From contig NZ_CYGY02000026.1 in assembly GCF_900007165.1 (NCBI RefSeq), positions 1 to 64,000 on the forward strand: a stretch of 64,000 bases of DNA, read 5' to 3'. Source of the stretch: Paraburkholderia piptadeniae (GTDB taxonomy: Bacteria > Pseudomonadota > Gammaproteobacteria > Burkholderiales > Burkholderiaceae). Shown here in pieces: positions 1-8,711 of the stretch. The notes beneath the pieces are model-generated. The model worked only from the letters and a program-made list of their open reading frames with translations. It ran no database searches and was not told the origin of the DNA. The translations under genes were made by a program, and so were the position numbers. The stretch's first letter is position 1. Every line of letters starts with the position of its first letter.

Positions 1-778
1 GCAGCTTCGCGAGGCCCCAGTCCTTCGCGATCGGCCCGATTTGCGCGGTCGCCATCAGGCCGCCCGCCGCAACCGCGACGAAACACAGATAGATCACCCA
101 GAACACGGGCGCCTTGATCATCTGGCCAGGTGTGTAATCGACCTTGGTCACGGCGAACTTGCGCTTCACGTTGTTTGCCGCGCGCGCGACCGGCTTTTTC
201 AGCAGCAGCGCGAGCACGAAGATGCACACGCCTTGCAGGATGCCGAAGAACAGGAACGTGTGCTCGTAACCTGAGCGCGTAATCATGTTTGCGATCGGGA
301 TCACGGTGACGGCCGCACCCGCGCCGAAGCCCGCCGCCGTCAGCCCCGCGGCGAGGCCGCGCTTGTCCGGGAACCACTTGAGCGCATTGCCGACGCACGT
401 GCCGTACACGCCGCCCGCGCCGATGCCGGCAATGACGGACGCCGCGTAGAGTTCAGGCAGCGTCGTCGCGTATGAATTCAGCACCCATGCAAGGCCCGCG
501 CAGAGCGCGCCGCCCGCCACGACGGGACGCGGACCGAAGCGGTCGACGAGCCACCCTTCGACGGGCACGAGCCATGTTTCAGTGAGAATGAAGATCGAGA
601 AGGCAAGCTGAATCGATGCTTCGCCCCAGTGGTGCCGCGCATTCATCGGAGCGACGAAGAGCGTCCACGCATATTGAAGATTTGCGACCAGCGCCATGCA
701 TAGCATACCGATGATCAGCTGACACCAACGGTTCGAAAAGAAACCGCTTCCCGTCGCCTGTCGGGTGTTTCCATTCAT
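1..778 (-). CDS. MFS transporter, oxalate/formate antiporter (OxlT)-like, C-terminus cut by window edge
   Basis: Reads inward from ATG at 778 and runs off the left edge after 259 codons, so the C-terminal 40 percent or so is missing. It begins MNGNTRQATGSG and has repeated membrane segments of the major facilitator superfamily. It shares long near-identical blocks (ETWLVPVEGWLVD, GTCVGNALKWFP, GLAAGLTAAGFGAG, AAGGLMATAQIGPIAKD) with the complete gene at 38947-40296. The family exchanges carboxylates such as oxalate and formate across the inner membrane; the substrate here is not determined. A GntR-FCD regulator lies upstream on the same strand across about 500 bases, which is common for carboxylate transporters, so control by it is plausible. 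The transporter family is clear; the substrate is inferred. Confidence 0.85.
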   Translation of the reverse strand, partial: MNGNTRQATGSGFFSNRWCQLIIGMLCMALVANLQYAWTLFVAPMNARHHWGEASIQLAFSIFILTETWLVPVEGWLVDRFGPRPVVAGGALCAGLAWVLNSYATTLPELYAASVIAGIGAGGVYGTCVGNALKWFPDKRGLAAGLTAAGFGAGAAVTVIPIANMITRSGYEHTFLFFGILQGVCIFVLALLLKKPVARAANNVKRKFAVTKVDYTPGQMIKAPVFWVIYLCFVAVAAGGLMATAQIGPIAKDWGLAKL

Positions 779-1278
779 GTGCATCGTCTCCGCTGTCGAC
801 GGGAGTCGGCGCTTTAGCGCTTACGCCCGTCGCATGCAAAATGTTGCGTTCTAATGTTTTCGATGCGGACTGCGCGATCCAGGATCGTTGCGCCCGCAAG
901 CGCCTTACTCGTTTTCTTCTACCCGGCATTGGGTGACTTTCGACAGACCTGCGTAGTTAACCATTCAAACAGGCTGCGGTCTTTTCATTTTTATTCCAAC
1001 GGGCTGCGGATTTTCCCCTATGCGATGCACATCGAAGCACAAAAGCAAGCGTTAACCCTTAACCCAAAGGCTTATTCCGGGCGAACCCATGCTAAGCGCG
1101 TGTAGCGAATTGCGAATAATTAAAGTTACTTATCGAACCGATAGGCAATCGTTTATGGATGCGATCGCACGGGACGCGCAGACGAGCTTGCCGCTTGGCA
1201 ATGAGGGAAGATGCGGACATCCGCGAAACGGATGTCCGCTAGAGAGCGGAGAGCGGTACTGCTGAAAGCGCGCTGCGC
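779..1278. other. Intergenic region between transporter and GntR gene
   Basis: I see no convincing gene in these 500 bases; the short open frames have no family features and no ribosome site. The region must carry the promoter and 5' leader of the transporter (minus strand) and the 3' end of the GntR transcript. It is less GC-rich than its surroundings around 940-1150. A perfect stem-loop lies at its right end and is listed separately. Confidence 0.6.
1213..1239 (-). terminator. Perfect 11-bp stem-loop downstream of the GntR gene
   Basis: The arms GCGGACATCCG (1213-1223) and CGGATGTCCGC (1229-1239) are perfect reverse complements around a 5-base loop CGAAA. It sits about 40 bases beyond the stop of the minus-strand GntR gene, the right place for a terminator. 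No clear T-run follows on the minus strand, so it may instead stabilise the 3' end of the mRNA. Confidence 0.5.
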
Positions 1279-1998
1279 TCAGTCGAGGAAATCGCAGTTC
1301 GCCTCGATGAAGGCGGCGAGATCGAGCGAGTGCTGACGCACCAGGCGCTCGGCGAGTTCGGTGTCGCGCTTTTCGAGTGCTTCGATGATCCGCAGATGAT
1401 CGACGATCGAGCGCGACGCGCGGTCGCTCTGCGAAATCGTCATCCGGCGGATCGCGCGCACGTGAATGAAAATGTTCTTGATCGTGTCGAGAATGATCTG
1501 CGACTTCGACAGTTCGACGATTGCCTGGTGGAACGCGATATTCGCGTCCGAGTACTCGGCGATATGCTCGGCGGGCGTCGAATCGCGGAACTGGTCGAAC
1601 ATATGACGCAGCCGCGCGATCTCCTCGTCCGTCGCATGCAGTGTCGCGAGACGCGCGGCCATGCTTTCGAGCGCGGCCCACATCTGCACCATCTCGACGA
1701 TCTCGCGCTTGCTCTTGCGCACGATGTAGATGCCCCGGCGCGGAATCGTGCGCACGAAGCCTTCCTGCTCGAGCAGCGTCATCGCCTCGCGCACGGGCGT
1801 GCGGCTCACGCCGAGCGATTCGCTCAGCGCGCGATCGTCGAGACGGATCTCTTCGCGCGACGCGTAAATGTCCGCGTCGGCGATCGCCTGGCGCAGCATT
1901 GCGTACGCGCGATCGCGCAGGCTCGCGCTGGTCCCGATGGGTTGCAATGACAGGGTGAACGGTGTTGCCGCTGGCCGGCTGTCCAGTTCTGACGACAT
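1279..1998 (-). CDS. GntR family transcriptional regulator, FCD (FadR) subfamily
   Basis: A 239-residue DNA-binding regulator. The N-terminal winged helix is visible (LRDRAYAMLRQAI, then LSESLGVSRTPVREAMTLLEQEG, the GntR signature). It is followed by an all-helical FCD ligand domain with the metal-site pattern (histidine-rich helices around ANIAFHQAIVELS and VRQHSLDLAAF). I chose ATG 1998 because GAGG sits about seven bases upstream; a longer reading from 2031 lacks such a site. FCD regulators usually respond to small carboxylates. Being upstream of, and on the same strand as, an OxlT-like transporter suggests it controls that gene and itself. The effector is unknown. Confidence 0.88.
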   Translation of the reverse strand: MSSELDSRPAATPFTLSLQPIGTSASLRDRAYAMLRQAIADADIYASREEIRLDDRALSESLGVSRTPVREAMTLLEQEGFVRTIPRRGIYIVRKSKREIVEMVQMWAALESMAARLATLHATDEEIARLRHMFDQFRDSTPAEHIAEYSDANIAFHQAIVELSKSQIILDTIKNIFIHVRAIRRMTISQSDRASRSIVDHLRIIEALEKRDTELAERLVRQHSLDLAAFIEANCDFLD

Positions 1999-2112
1999 GC
2001 ATCGCCTCTGATGGGTCGGTGTCTTGAACACCGTGGTTGTTCAAGCGGCCGGATGCGCCGCGCCCGTATCGTGCCGCGGGCATCCATCGCCACGCGGACT
2101 GGTGACGTATTC

Positions 2113-2140
2113 AGTATATCAGTGTGTGAGGTATTGTCGA
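2113..2140 (-). promoter_or_regulatory. Candidate sigma-70 promoter of the GntR gene
   Basis: On the minus strand TCGACA (2140-2135, five of six to consensus) and TATACT (2118-2113, five of six) are separated by 16 bases, about 115 bases upstream of the GntR start. The -10 box overlaps the imperfect palindrome TCAGTATATCA, which could be an autoregulatory site. Confidence 0.5.
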
Positions 2141-2191
2141 CGGGCGGCGCGTCCCGTCTGGCGGAGAGCACAGGGGGCGTGCTGTCGCAGC

Positions 2192-2527
2192 TTATGGATT
2201 CGGGACGCTCGTCGCCGCGCCGTTCACGGATGCCGTCAACGCCCCCGCTGCCGCCGACGGTTCGCGCGGCGCTTCGAGCATTACCGCGCCACATTGCAAC
2301 TGGCCGTTGTCGTTCGATTCGAGTTCGGCGGCCGTCAGGTTCGCGCACGCCGCATCGACGATCGTGCCGATGTCGTGCCGGTTGCGCTCACGCGCGGCGT
2401 GCTTCATTTCGCCCTGGAGCCATCCGCTGAAACTCACGACGGCGAATACCGCTACGGCTGAAAGGACTGACTCGAGCTTCGTCAAACGCATCTTGGGTGA
2501 AGGCTTTGCAGAGGGATGGCCAGTCAC
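2192..2527 (-). CDS. Small membrane-anchored hypothetical protein
   Basis: An open frame of up to 111 residues that I do not recognise. From an internal methionine at 2491 it reads MRLTKLESVLSAVAVFAVVS, a positively charged start followed by one hydrophobic segment, which suggests a single membrane anchor or an uncleaved signal. A polar tail with two cysteines and an alanine-rich end follows. The longer GTG start at 2527 and the ATG at 2491 both lack a good ribosome site, so the start is undecided. It stands alone between the GntR gene and a divergent metallophosphoesterase. It is probably real given the coherent signal-like segment, but unproven. Confidence 0.5.
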   Translation of the reverse strand: MTGHPSAKPSPKMRLTKLESVLSAVAVFAVVSFSGWLQGEMKHAARERNRHDIGTIVDAACANLTAAELESNDNGQLQCGAVMLEAPREPSAAAGALTASVNGAATSVPNP

Positions 2528-2775
2528 GATAACGGCATCGCCGCGAAAAGCTTGAGCCCACGCGCAGTTGAAAAGTGTCCCGCAGTGTCCCGCCGATTGC
2601 AGTCAGAAAAATGCCCGGCGATATCTGATCGCGCAGCGCCTTTTGTGCAAATTGCGGCGAGCCAATCGTCTTGGTGTTGCCGGAACGATCCTTAAGCCTG
2701 TCGATAGCGTCGACACCACAACTTTACTTGCGGCTTTCGCGTAACAAGCCGATCCGCATTGAACGGGAGAGCGTC

Positions 2776-4122
2776 ATGGCCACCGAGCCCGAAAGTTTCC
2801 GCGATCAGTTCGTCTCGATGTTTCAATCCGTCGTCGATGAAGTCGTGCGCACGACGACGCCTTCCACGGGTCTCACGTCGCGGCCGGGCCTCGACAACCC
2901 GCTCGTCAACGCCGCCGCGACGATCGCGCAACTGAAGGCGCAAGGCGAGGCGTCGCTGCCCGATGTCGCGCCGGGAGAGATCGCGCAGGACGCGTGGACG
3001 TGCGCGAAGATGGGACTCGATCTGATGGAAGCACGCGCACGCGGCGACAACGCGACGGCCGAAAGCATCCAGAACGATATCCGCTACAACGTCTGCGACC
3101 CCGCGTGGCTCACGGTCATTGAAAACTACATGCAGTACTTCGGCGCGGACGGCAAGCGCGCCGCGATTCCCTACCGGCGCGCGGCCGCGATCGGACCCGT
3201 CACGGTTCCGCTGAAAGCGGGCGCGACAGTCGTGCTGATCGCAGACTGGGGCACGGGCACCCAGGTCGCCGCCGATCTGCTGAAACAGGCCGCGCTGCAA
3301 AGCCCGGACGTCGTGATCCATCTCGGCGACATCTACTACTCGGGCACGCCGCAGGAGTGCGACGCGAACTTCAGGAAGATCGTCGATGCCGTGCTTTCGC
3401 GCGATACGAAGGACGTGCCCGTCTATACGCTCTCCGGCAATCACGACATGTACTCGGGCGGCGCCGGCTATTACGGGCTGATCGACACGCTCAACGATCA
3501 CGCGCGCCTGCAGCCCGCCAGCTTCTTCTGTCTGCGCAACGACGACTGGCAGTTCATCGCGATGGACACGGGCCTGCACGACTACAACCCGTTCACGGTG
3601 ACCGACGTCGTGACCTTTCTGGAGCAGGACGAAGAAGACTGGATCGTCGAGCGCATCGCCGAATTCAGCGGCAAGACGATTCTCCTCTCGCATCACCAGC
3701 TGTTTTCCGCGCTCTCGCAGATCGGACCGCCGCAGACGGACGGCAAGCTGACTGCGTACAACCCGCGGCTGCTCGCGAGCTTTCGACGCTTTTCGCAGGC
3801 TGCGAAGCAGCCGATCACCGCGTGGTTCTGGGGCCATGAACACAGCCTGAGCGTGTATCAGCCGTACCTCGGCTTGACGCGCGGACGGTGCATCGGACAC
3901 GGCGCCGTGCCCGTGCTCGTCAATGGCCCGGAGAACGCGCCGGACCCGCGCGTCGTCAATCCGCCCGCGCTGCAGAACGTCCTGCTGAAACAGGCGAACA
4001 AGGTCTACATGCACGGCTTCACGATCGTCCGGCTCGGACAAGGCACACAGAAAGCGCAAGCGTCGGCCGAGTACTACGAGAGCACCGACGGCACGACGCC
4101 CATGTTCACCGAAACGCTCTAG
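2776..4122 (+). CDS. Calcineurin-like metallophosphoesterase
   Basis: A 448-residue protein with the full series of metal-binding motifs of calcineurin-like phosphoesterases. In order these are IADWGTG, LGDIYYSG, LSGNHDMYS, LLSHHQLF and WGHEHS, spread over the central and C-terminal parts. The DWG version of the first motif and the GDxxY second motif resemble purple-acid-phosphatase-like members. The N-terminal 150 residues are a helical extension with no motif I recognise. Start ATG 2776 follows GGGAG at good spacing; the frame is open further upstream to 2671 but with no ribosome site. No signal peptide is obvious, so a cytoplasmic location is likely. The substrate is unknown. Confidence 0.88.
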   Translation: MATEPESFRDQFVSMFQSVVDEVVRTTTPSTGLTSRPGLDNPLVNAAATIAQLKAQGEASLPDVAPGEIAQDAWTCAKMGLDLMEARARGDNATAESIQNDIRYNVCDPAWLTVIENYMQYFGADGKRAAIPYRRAAAIGPVTVPLKAGATVVLIADWGTGTQVAADLLKQAALQSPDVVIHLGDIYYSGTPQECDANFRKIVDAVLSRDTKDVPVYTLSGNHDMYSGGAGYYGLIDTLNDHARLQPASFFCLRNDDWQFIAMDTGLHDYNPFTVTDVVTFLEQDEEDWIVERIAEFSGKTILLSHHQLFSALSQIGPPQTDGKLTAYNPRLLASFRRFSQAAKQPITAWFWGHEHSLSVYQPYLGLTRGRCIGHGAVPVLVNGPENAPDPRVVNPPALQNVLLKQANKVYMHGFTIVRLGQGTQKAQASAEYYESTDGTTPMFTETL

Positions 4123-4153
4123 CTCAAGCGCGCCGCACGCGGGACGTCTCGCG

Positions 4154-4507
4154 CTACACGTCGACGATCACTTCGAAGCCGCCGTAGATCAGACGCTTGC
4201 CGTCGAACGGCATCGGCAGCGCATCGGGCTGCGTGCGCGGATCGGCCATCACTTTCTTCATCCCTTCGTCGCGTGCCGCGCGCGACGGCCACACGACCCA
4301 AGAGAACACCACCACCTCGCCGGGTTCGAGCTTGACGGCCATCGGAAACGACGTGAGCTTGCCTTCGGGCACGTCGTCGCCCCAGCACTCGACGACATTC
4401 AGCGCGCCGTATTCCTTGAAAACGCCCGCGGCAATCTGGGCATGCCTACGGTAAGTTTCGCGATTCTCCTCCTTTACGCCGACGACAAATCCGTCCACAT
4501 AATTCAT
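4154..4507 (-). CDS. DUF1428 family protein
   Basis: A compact 117-residue protein starting MNYVDGFVVGV and containing ECWGDDVP and VVFSWVVWPSRAARDEG, the typical order of the DUF1428 (YbaA-like) family, which has a ferredoxin-like dimeric alpha-beta barrel fold. The start is firmly set by AAAGGAGG seven bases upstream of ATG 4507. It is a lone gene, convergent with the metallophosphoesterase; only 31 bases separate their stops. No function is established for the family. Confidence 0.88.
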   Translation of the reverse strand: MNYVDGFVVGVKEENRETYRRHAQIAAGVFKEYGALNVVECWGDDVPEGKLTSFPMAVKLEPGEVVVFSWVVWPSRAARDEGMKKVMADPRTQPDALPMPFDGKRLIYGGFEVIVDV

Positions 4508-4757
4508 TGCAGCCTCCTTTCGCGGTTTCGTGAGAACGTAGGCATATCTCGCGTCGTTGCCCGGTTCTACACACACGACGAGCGAGGCGGCAGTGAATCG
4601 ACAGCACGGCGATAATTTTCCGTATGCCTGTGCACGCGGCCATGCTGCGCGCGGCACCGTGGCGCAATCCGCGCAGCATTCAACAGAACTTTTGACATGT
4701 CGAGCCGGTTCCATCGGGAAATTGGCAGCATCCCGCGGCGCACGCGCCCGATGACGC

Positions 4758-5402
4758 TCACGCCGCGCGCCGGTTCGTGGCGCGCGGCACTGCGCGCGGC
4801 AATTCCAGACGCCGCGACCACGTCGCCATCATGCGGACGGCAACGGGCGGCTTGCTGAGTATCGCGCTGTCGTAACGCTTGCCATCGAAGTGATGCGTAT
4901 CGACGATGCGAAAGCCTTGCGCGCGATAGAACGCGATCAGATGCGCAGCGGGCTCCGGCGTGTCGAGCGCAAGCTCGGCAAAGCCGCGCGTCGCGGCCCA
5001 ATGCTCGGCGAACGTCAGCATCGACTTGCCGATGCCGCGCCCTTGCCACATCGGATCGATGCCGAACTGGCGCACGCTCGCCACATCGTCGCGCTGATAA
5101 AGCTCGCACGGCGACTCGGCGTCGCGCGCATAGAGCGTCATCGTGCCGACGATCTTGCCGTTGCAGACTGCAACGAAACAGTCGCCTGCCGATGCGCGCT
5201 GCTGCGTCACCGCGATGGACTGATCGACACACGTGCAGTTGAGTCCCATCATCCCGAGCCTCGCGAACGCGCGATGCAGCATCGCGGTGAGTTGCGCGTA
5301 CGAGTCGCGCGCGGGATCGAAACGCCGCACGATGCCGCCGGTTTCGTGGCGAATGCCCGAACAGTGCGCGTTCCGGCTGACGACTGCGTGCCGCTTCTGC
5401 AT
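4758..5402 (-). CDS. GNAT family N-acetyltransferase
   Basis: A 214-residue acetyltransferase. The acetyl-CoA binding loop is visible as VRQFGIDPMWQGRGIGKSML, matching the Q/R-x-x-G-x-G/A signature, followed by ALDTPEPAAHLIAFYRAQGFR as the usual C-terminal strand and helix. ATG 5402 is chosen because GGAGAGGCC precedes it; the frame stays open to 5570 without another ribosome site. The acceptor substrate cannot be read from the sequence. It is transcribed away from the channel gene at 5606. Confidence 0.85.
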   Translation of the reverse strand: MQKRHAVVSRNAHCSGIRHETGGIVRRFDPARDSYAQLTAMLHRAFARLGMMGLNCTCVDQSIAVTQQRASAGDCFVAVCNGKIVGTMTLYARDAESPCELYQRDDVASVRQFGIDPMWQGRGIGKSMLTFAEHWAATRGFAELALDTPEPAAHLIAFYRAQGFRIVDTHHFDGKRYDSAILSKPPVAVRMMATWSRRLELPRAVPRATNRRAA

Positions 5403-5605
5403 GGCCTCTCCGTTCAACGATCGATGCCTGCAGTCTAGGGACGGCTCTGATGCGCAACAAGAAAAAATGTCGTAAAAAATGGGCTCGTGCTCGTAGCGAT
5501 CGCGGCATCGCATCCGCCATCGCGCCGCGTTGCACGAGGCCGTGCTACTGTCGCGGCAACCGGCTCGCACGTTTCTTCATCGTTCCGTCCCGCCATGGAG
5601 TGCGC

Positions 5606-7069
5606 GTGAACAATCCGCTGATTATCGGCTTTGCGCTCGTCGCGCTCGATGTGGTGGTGTGGCGTTGCGCGATACCCCGAAACGAAGTCGCGCGTCTGCT
5701 AGTGCGGCTCTGCATCTATGCGGCCTTTAGCGCGCTGCTGTTCAGCTCGAACCTGAGCCCGTTCTCGCAGGCGCCCTATCTGAATTCGCGGCCGCTGCAC
5801 GTGATCGGCCAGGTGCTCGAAATCATCTGGTGGCTCATGGGCGCGCGCCTGCTCAGCATGGCGCTCGACACGCTGCTCCTGCCGAGGACTTGGCGCCGTC
5901 AGCGGCTCTTTCAGGATGTGTTCGGCGCGCTCGTGTTTCTGGCTGCCGTCGTCGCCGCGCTCGGCTTCGTGCTCGAGTTGCCCGTGCGCGGACTCGTCGC
6001 GACATCGGGCGCGCTTGCGATCGTGCTGGGCCTTGCGATTCAAAGCACGCTCAGCGATGTGTTCGCGGGCATCGTGATCAACACGACGGAGCCGTATCAC
6101 ATCGGCAACTGGGTTTCCATCGACGGCGTCGAGGGCAAGGTGCTGGAGATGAACTGGCGCGCAACGCATCTGCTGACGTCGCAAGGCAACATCGTCATCG
6201 TGCCGAACGCGGTCGCGGCCAAGGCGAAGATCACGAACAGCAGCCGCCCGCCGACGCTGCATGGCGTGACCGTCACGCTCGAGATCACGCCCGAAGCGCG
6301 CCCGGGCGTCGTGCTGGCCGCGCTCGAACGCGCGCTGGCCGGCGTGCGCGCCGTGATCGCGGACCCCGCGCCGTATGCGCTCGTGAAGAGGACCACCGTC
6401 ACGTCGATCCAGTACGAAGCGACGGCCTACGTCGACGACATGAGCAAGAAGCTCGCTGTCACGAACGAGCTTTACGACCTGTGCTACCGGCATCTCGCGG
6501 CGGCGGGCGTCGAGCTGAGACCGCCGGGCGTCCCGTATGCGCCCGCCGCGCCCGCGGCGCAGGTCGATCGCAGGATCAGCCTGCTCAGGCGCGTCGAACT
6601 GTTCGCCGCATTGACGCCCGAAGAGCTGGCGCGGCTCGCGCCCCTGCTTTCGCGCCATGAATATGACCGCGGCGACATCGTGCTCACGCCCGAAACCGTG
6701 CCCGACAATCTGAGCATCGTCGATTCGGGCGTGCTGTCGGTCGTCGCGGAAAGCGCGTCCGGTCCCGTTGAAGTGAACCGCCTCGGTCCCGGCGATTCAA
6801 TGGGCGAAGCGGGGCTGCTCGCGGGCATGCCCGCGCGCGTGAAGATTTCGGCGCTGACGCACGCCGTCGTCTATCAGTTGAAGAAAGACGACGTGACGCC
6901 GCTGCTCAAGGACAATCCCGACGTCGCAAAGCTGATGTGCCGGCTGCTGTCGCGCCGCCAGGATACGCTAGGCAAGCTCGGCACGCCGACACCCGTCGCG
7001 CAGTCGGAGCAGTCGATCTTTCAATGGCTGCTCGATGGCATGCGCAAGCTGCACGATCTGACGTTCTGA
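5606..7069 (+). CDS. MscS-type mechanosensitive channel with C-terminal cyclic-nucleotide-binding-like domain
   Basis: A 487-residue inner-membrane channel. Several hydrophobic helices occupy roughly residues 1-150. The MscS pore helix and upper beta domain follow (LGLAIQSTLSDVFAGIVI, then IGNWVSIDGVEGKVLEMNWR and NIVIVPNAVAAKAKITN). The last 120 residues are a Crp-like cNMP domain (LFAALTPEELARLAPLL, RGDIVL, VVAESASG, GPGDSMGEAGLLAGMPARVKISALT). This matches the cyclic-nucleotide-gated subfamily of MscS channels. The start is GTG 5606 with GGAG five bases upstream; an upstream extension to 5450 is low-complexity and basic. Phosphate-cassette residues are not obviously complete, so ligand gating is inference. 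Confidence 0.88.
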   Translation: MNNPLIIGFALVALDVVVWRCAIPRNEVARLLVRLCIYAAFSALLFSSNLSPFSQAPYLNSRPLHVIGQVLEIIWWLMGARLLSMALDTLLLPRTWRRQRLFQDVFGALVFLAAVVAALGFVLELPVRGLVATSGALAIVLGLAIQSTLSDVFAGIVINTTEPYHIGNWVSIDGVEGKVLEMNWRATHLLTSQGNIVIVPNAVAAKAKITNSSRPPTLHGVTVTLEITPEARPGVVLAALERALAGVRAVIADPAPYALVKRTTVTSIQYEATAYVDDMSKKLAVTNELYDLCYRHLAAAGVELRPPGVPYAPAAPAAQVDRRISLLRRVELFAALTPEELARLAPLLSRHEYDRGDIVLTPETVPDNLSIVDSGVLSVVAESASGPVEVNRLGPGDSMGEAGLLAGMPARVKISALTHAVVYQLKKDDVTPLLKDNPDVAKLMCRLLSRRQDTLGKLGTPTPVAQSEQSIFQWLLDGMRKLHDLTF

Positions 7070-7119
7070 ACGCCGCGTGGCGCATCGCATGACGGACTCG
7101 CCATGCGATGCTCGACAGC

Positions 7120-7151
7120 CGATCAAACGATCAAACGATCAAACGATCAAA
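7120..7151. repeat. Four tandem copies of an 8-bp unit across the pcaF stop codon
   Basis: CGATCAAA is repeated four times without interruption. The last copy contains the minus-strand stop codon of pcaF, so copy-number slippage would change only the 3' untranslated region. Confidence 0.9.
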
Positions 7152-8349
7152 CGCGTTCGATCGCGATCGCAATGCCCTGCCCCACCCCGATGCACATCGT
7201 GCACAGCGCGAAGCGGCCTTGCGTGCGTTGCAGCTGATACATCGCTGTCGTCACGAGCCGGGCGCCGCTCATGCCGAGCGGATGGCCCAATGCAATCGCG
7301 CCGCCGTTCGGATTCACGCGCGCGTCGTCATCGGCGACACCCAGCGCGCGCAGCACGGCCAGGCCTTGCGATGCGAACGCTTCGTTCAATTCGATCACGT
7401 CGAACTGGTTGATGCTCATGTTCAGGCGCGCAAGCAGCTTCTGCGTCGCGGGCGCCGGTCCGATGCCCATCACGCGCGGCGCGACACCCGCCGTTGCGAT
7501 GCCGAGCACGCGTGCGCGCGGCGTCAGGCCATAACGCTTCGCGGTCTCTTCGTTCGCGAGCAGCAAAGCAGCCGCGCCGTCATTGACGCCCGACGCGTTG
7601 CCCGCCGTCACCGTGCCGTCCGGGCGCACGACGCCCTTCAGCTTCGCGAGCGCTTCGAGGCTCGTCTCGCGCGGATGCTCGTCCTTCGATACGACGATCG
7701 CGTCACCCTTCTTCTGCGGAATCGTCACCGGGACGATTTCCTGCGCGAGCGTGCCGTCCTGCTGCGCGCGCGCCGCCTTCTGCTGGCTGCGCATCGCGAA
7801 CGCATCCTGATCGGCGCGGCTGATGTTGTAGTCGGTGGCGACGTTTTCGCCCGTCTCCGGCATCGAGTCGACACCGTACAGCTGCTTCATCAGCGGGTTG
7901 ACGAAACGCCAGCCGATCGTCGTGTCGTAGATGTCGGCCTGGCGCGAGAACGCGCTCGTTGCCTTGCCCATCACGAACGGCGCGCGGCTCATGCTCTCGA
8001 CGCCGCCCGCGACCATCAGCCCCGCCTCCCCCGACTTGATCGCGCGCGCCGCGATGCCGATGGCATCCATACCCGAGCCGCACAGACGGTTGACCGTCGA
8101 GCCCGCCACATCCTTCGGCAGGCCCGCCAGCAGCAGCGACATGCGTGCGACGTTGCGGTTGTCCTCGCCCGCCTGGTTCGCGCAGCCGTAGATCACGTCG
8201 TCGATCGCGCTCCAGTCGACTTCCTTGTTGCGCTCCATCAGCGCCTTGAGCGGCACGGCGCCCAGATCGTCGGCGCGCACCGACGACAGCGAACCCGCAT
8301 AGCGGCCAATCGGCGTGCGAATCGCGTCGCACAGGAAAGCTTCCGTCAT
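7147..8349 (-). CDS. pcaF: 3-oxoadipyl-CoA thiolase
   Basis: A 400-residue thiolase of full length. It would cleave 3-oxoadipyl-CoA to succinyl-CoA and acetyl-CoA in the last step of the beta-ketoadipate pathway. Visible hallmarks are the nucleophilic cysteine in NRLCGSGMDAIG (near residue 90), GGVESMSRAP, NGGAIALGHPLGMSGAR with the catalytic His, and CTMCIGVGQG with the second catalytic Cys. The opening TEAFLCDAIRTPIGRYAGSL is typical of PcaF/PaaJ rather than biosynthetic thiolases. It is transcribed divergently from an IclR regulator of the PcaR/PcaU type. A phenylacetate-pathway role (paaJ) is the main alternative. No pcaIJ neighbour is present, so the CoA-transferase must be elsewhere. 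Confidence 0.92.
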   Translation of the reverse strand: MTEAFLCDAIRTPIGRYAGSLSSVRADDLGAVPLKALMERNKEVDWSAIDDVIYGCANQAGEDNRNVARMSLLLAGLPKDVAGSTVNRLCGSGMDAIGIAARAIKSGEAGLMVAGGVESMSRAPFVMGKATSAFSRQADIYDTTIGWRFVNPLMKQLYGVDSMPETGENVATDYNISRADQDAFAMRSQQKAARAQQDGTLAQEIVPVTIPQKKGDAIVVSKDEHPRETSLEALAKLKGVVRPDGTVTAGNASGVNDGAAALLLANEETAKRYGLTPRARVLGIATAGVAPRVMGIGPAPATQKLLARLNMSINQFDVIELNEAFASQGLAVLRALGVADDDARVNPNGGAIALGHPLGMSGARLVTTAMYQLQRTQGRFALCTMCIGVGQGIAIAIERV

Positions 8350-8441
8350 GAGATGTCTCCAGTAATGGCAGGCTGGCGTATCGTGGAAGGCGCCAGCGTC
8401 GGCGCATGGGGAGCGCCGGGAAAATGTGCCGATGAACCGAA

Positions 8442-8481
8442 GTTTGTTCTATACTCGAACAAACGATCACATATCGAACAA
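8442..8481. promoter_or_regulatory. Candidate PcaR/PcaU-type operator: inverted repeat plus a third direct repeat
   Basis: GTTTGTTC (8442-8449) and GAACAAAC (8457-8464) form a perfect 8-base inverted repeat with a 7-base spacer. A third copy of the half-site, CGAACAA, lies at 8475-8481, 19 bases from the CGAACAA at 8456. A palindrome plus one direct repeat is the reported arrangement for PcaU, a relative of the divergent regulator. A -10-like TATACT on the plus strand lies inside the palindrome, which would suit autoregulation. Confidence 0.65.
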
Positions 8482-8711
8482 TTCAGGTTTGATGATAGGC
8501 GGGTGGCGGAAAGACTGTCAAGCGCGGCGGCGCGCGAGCGCGCGTCGGAATCCGCAATAAGGTGTCGCTCAAAACGGCAGAAGCCGGCAGGAACGGCCGG
8601 CGCGGGGAACCCGCGGCGAAGTTGGCGAATCCGGGCGCTTGCGCTATCGTCACGGCTTTCCGCAGGCCAACGAAGGCTGTCCCAACGTTTGAACGTATCG
8701 TGCATAGGCCC

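Noticed and set aside
854-1105. Open frame in the 779-1278 gap
   Set aside because: No ribosome site, no hydrophobic or domain pattern, and composition like non-coding DNA.
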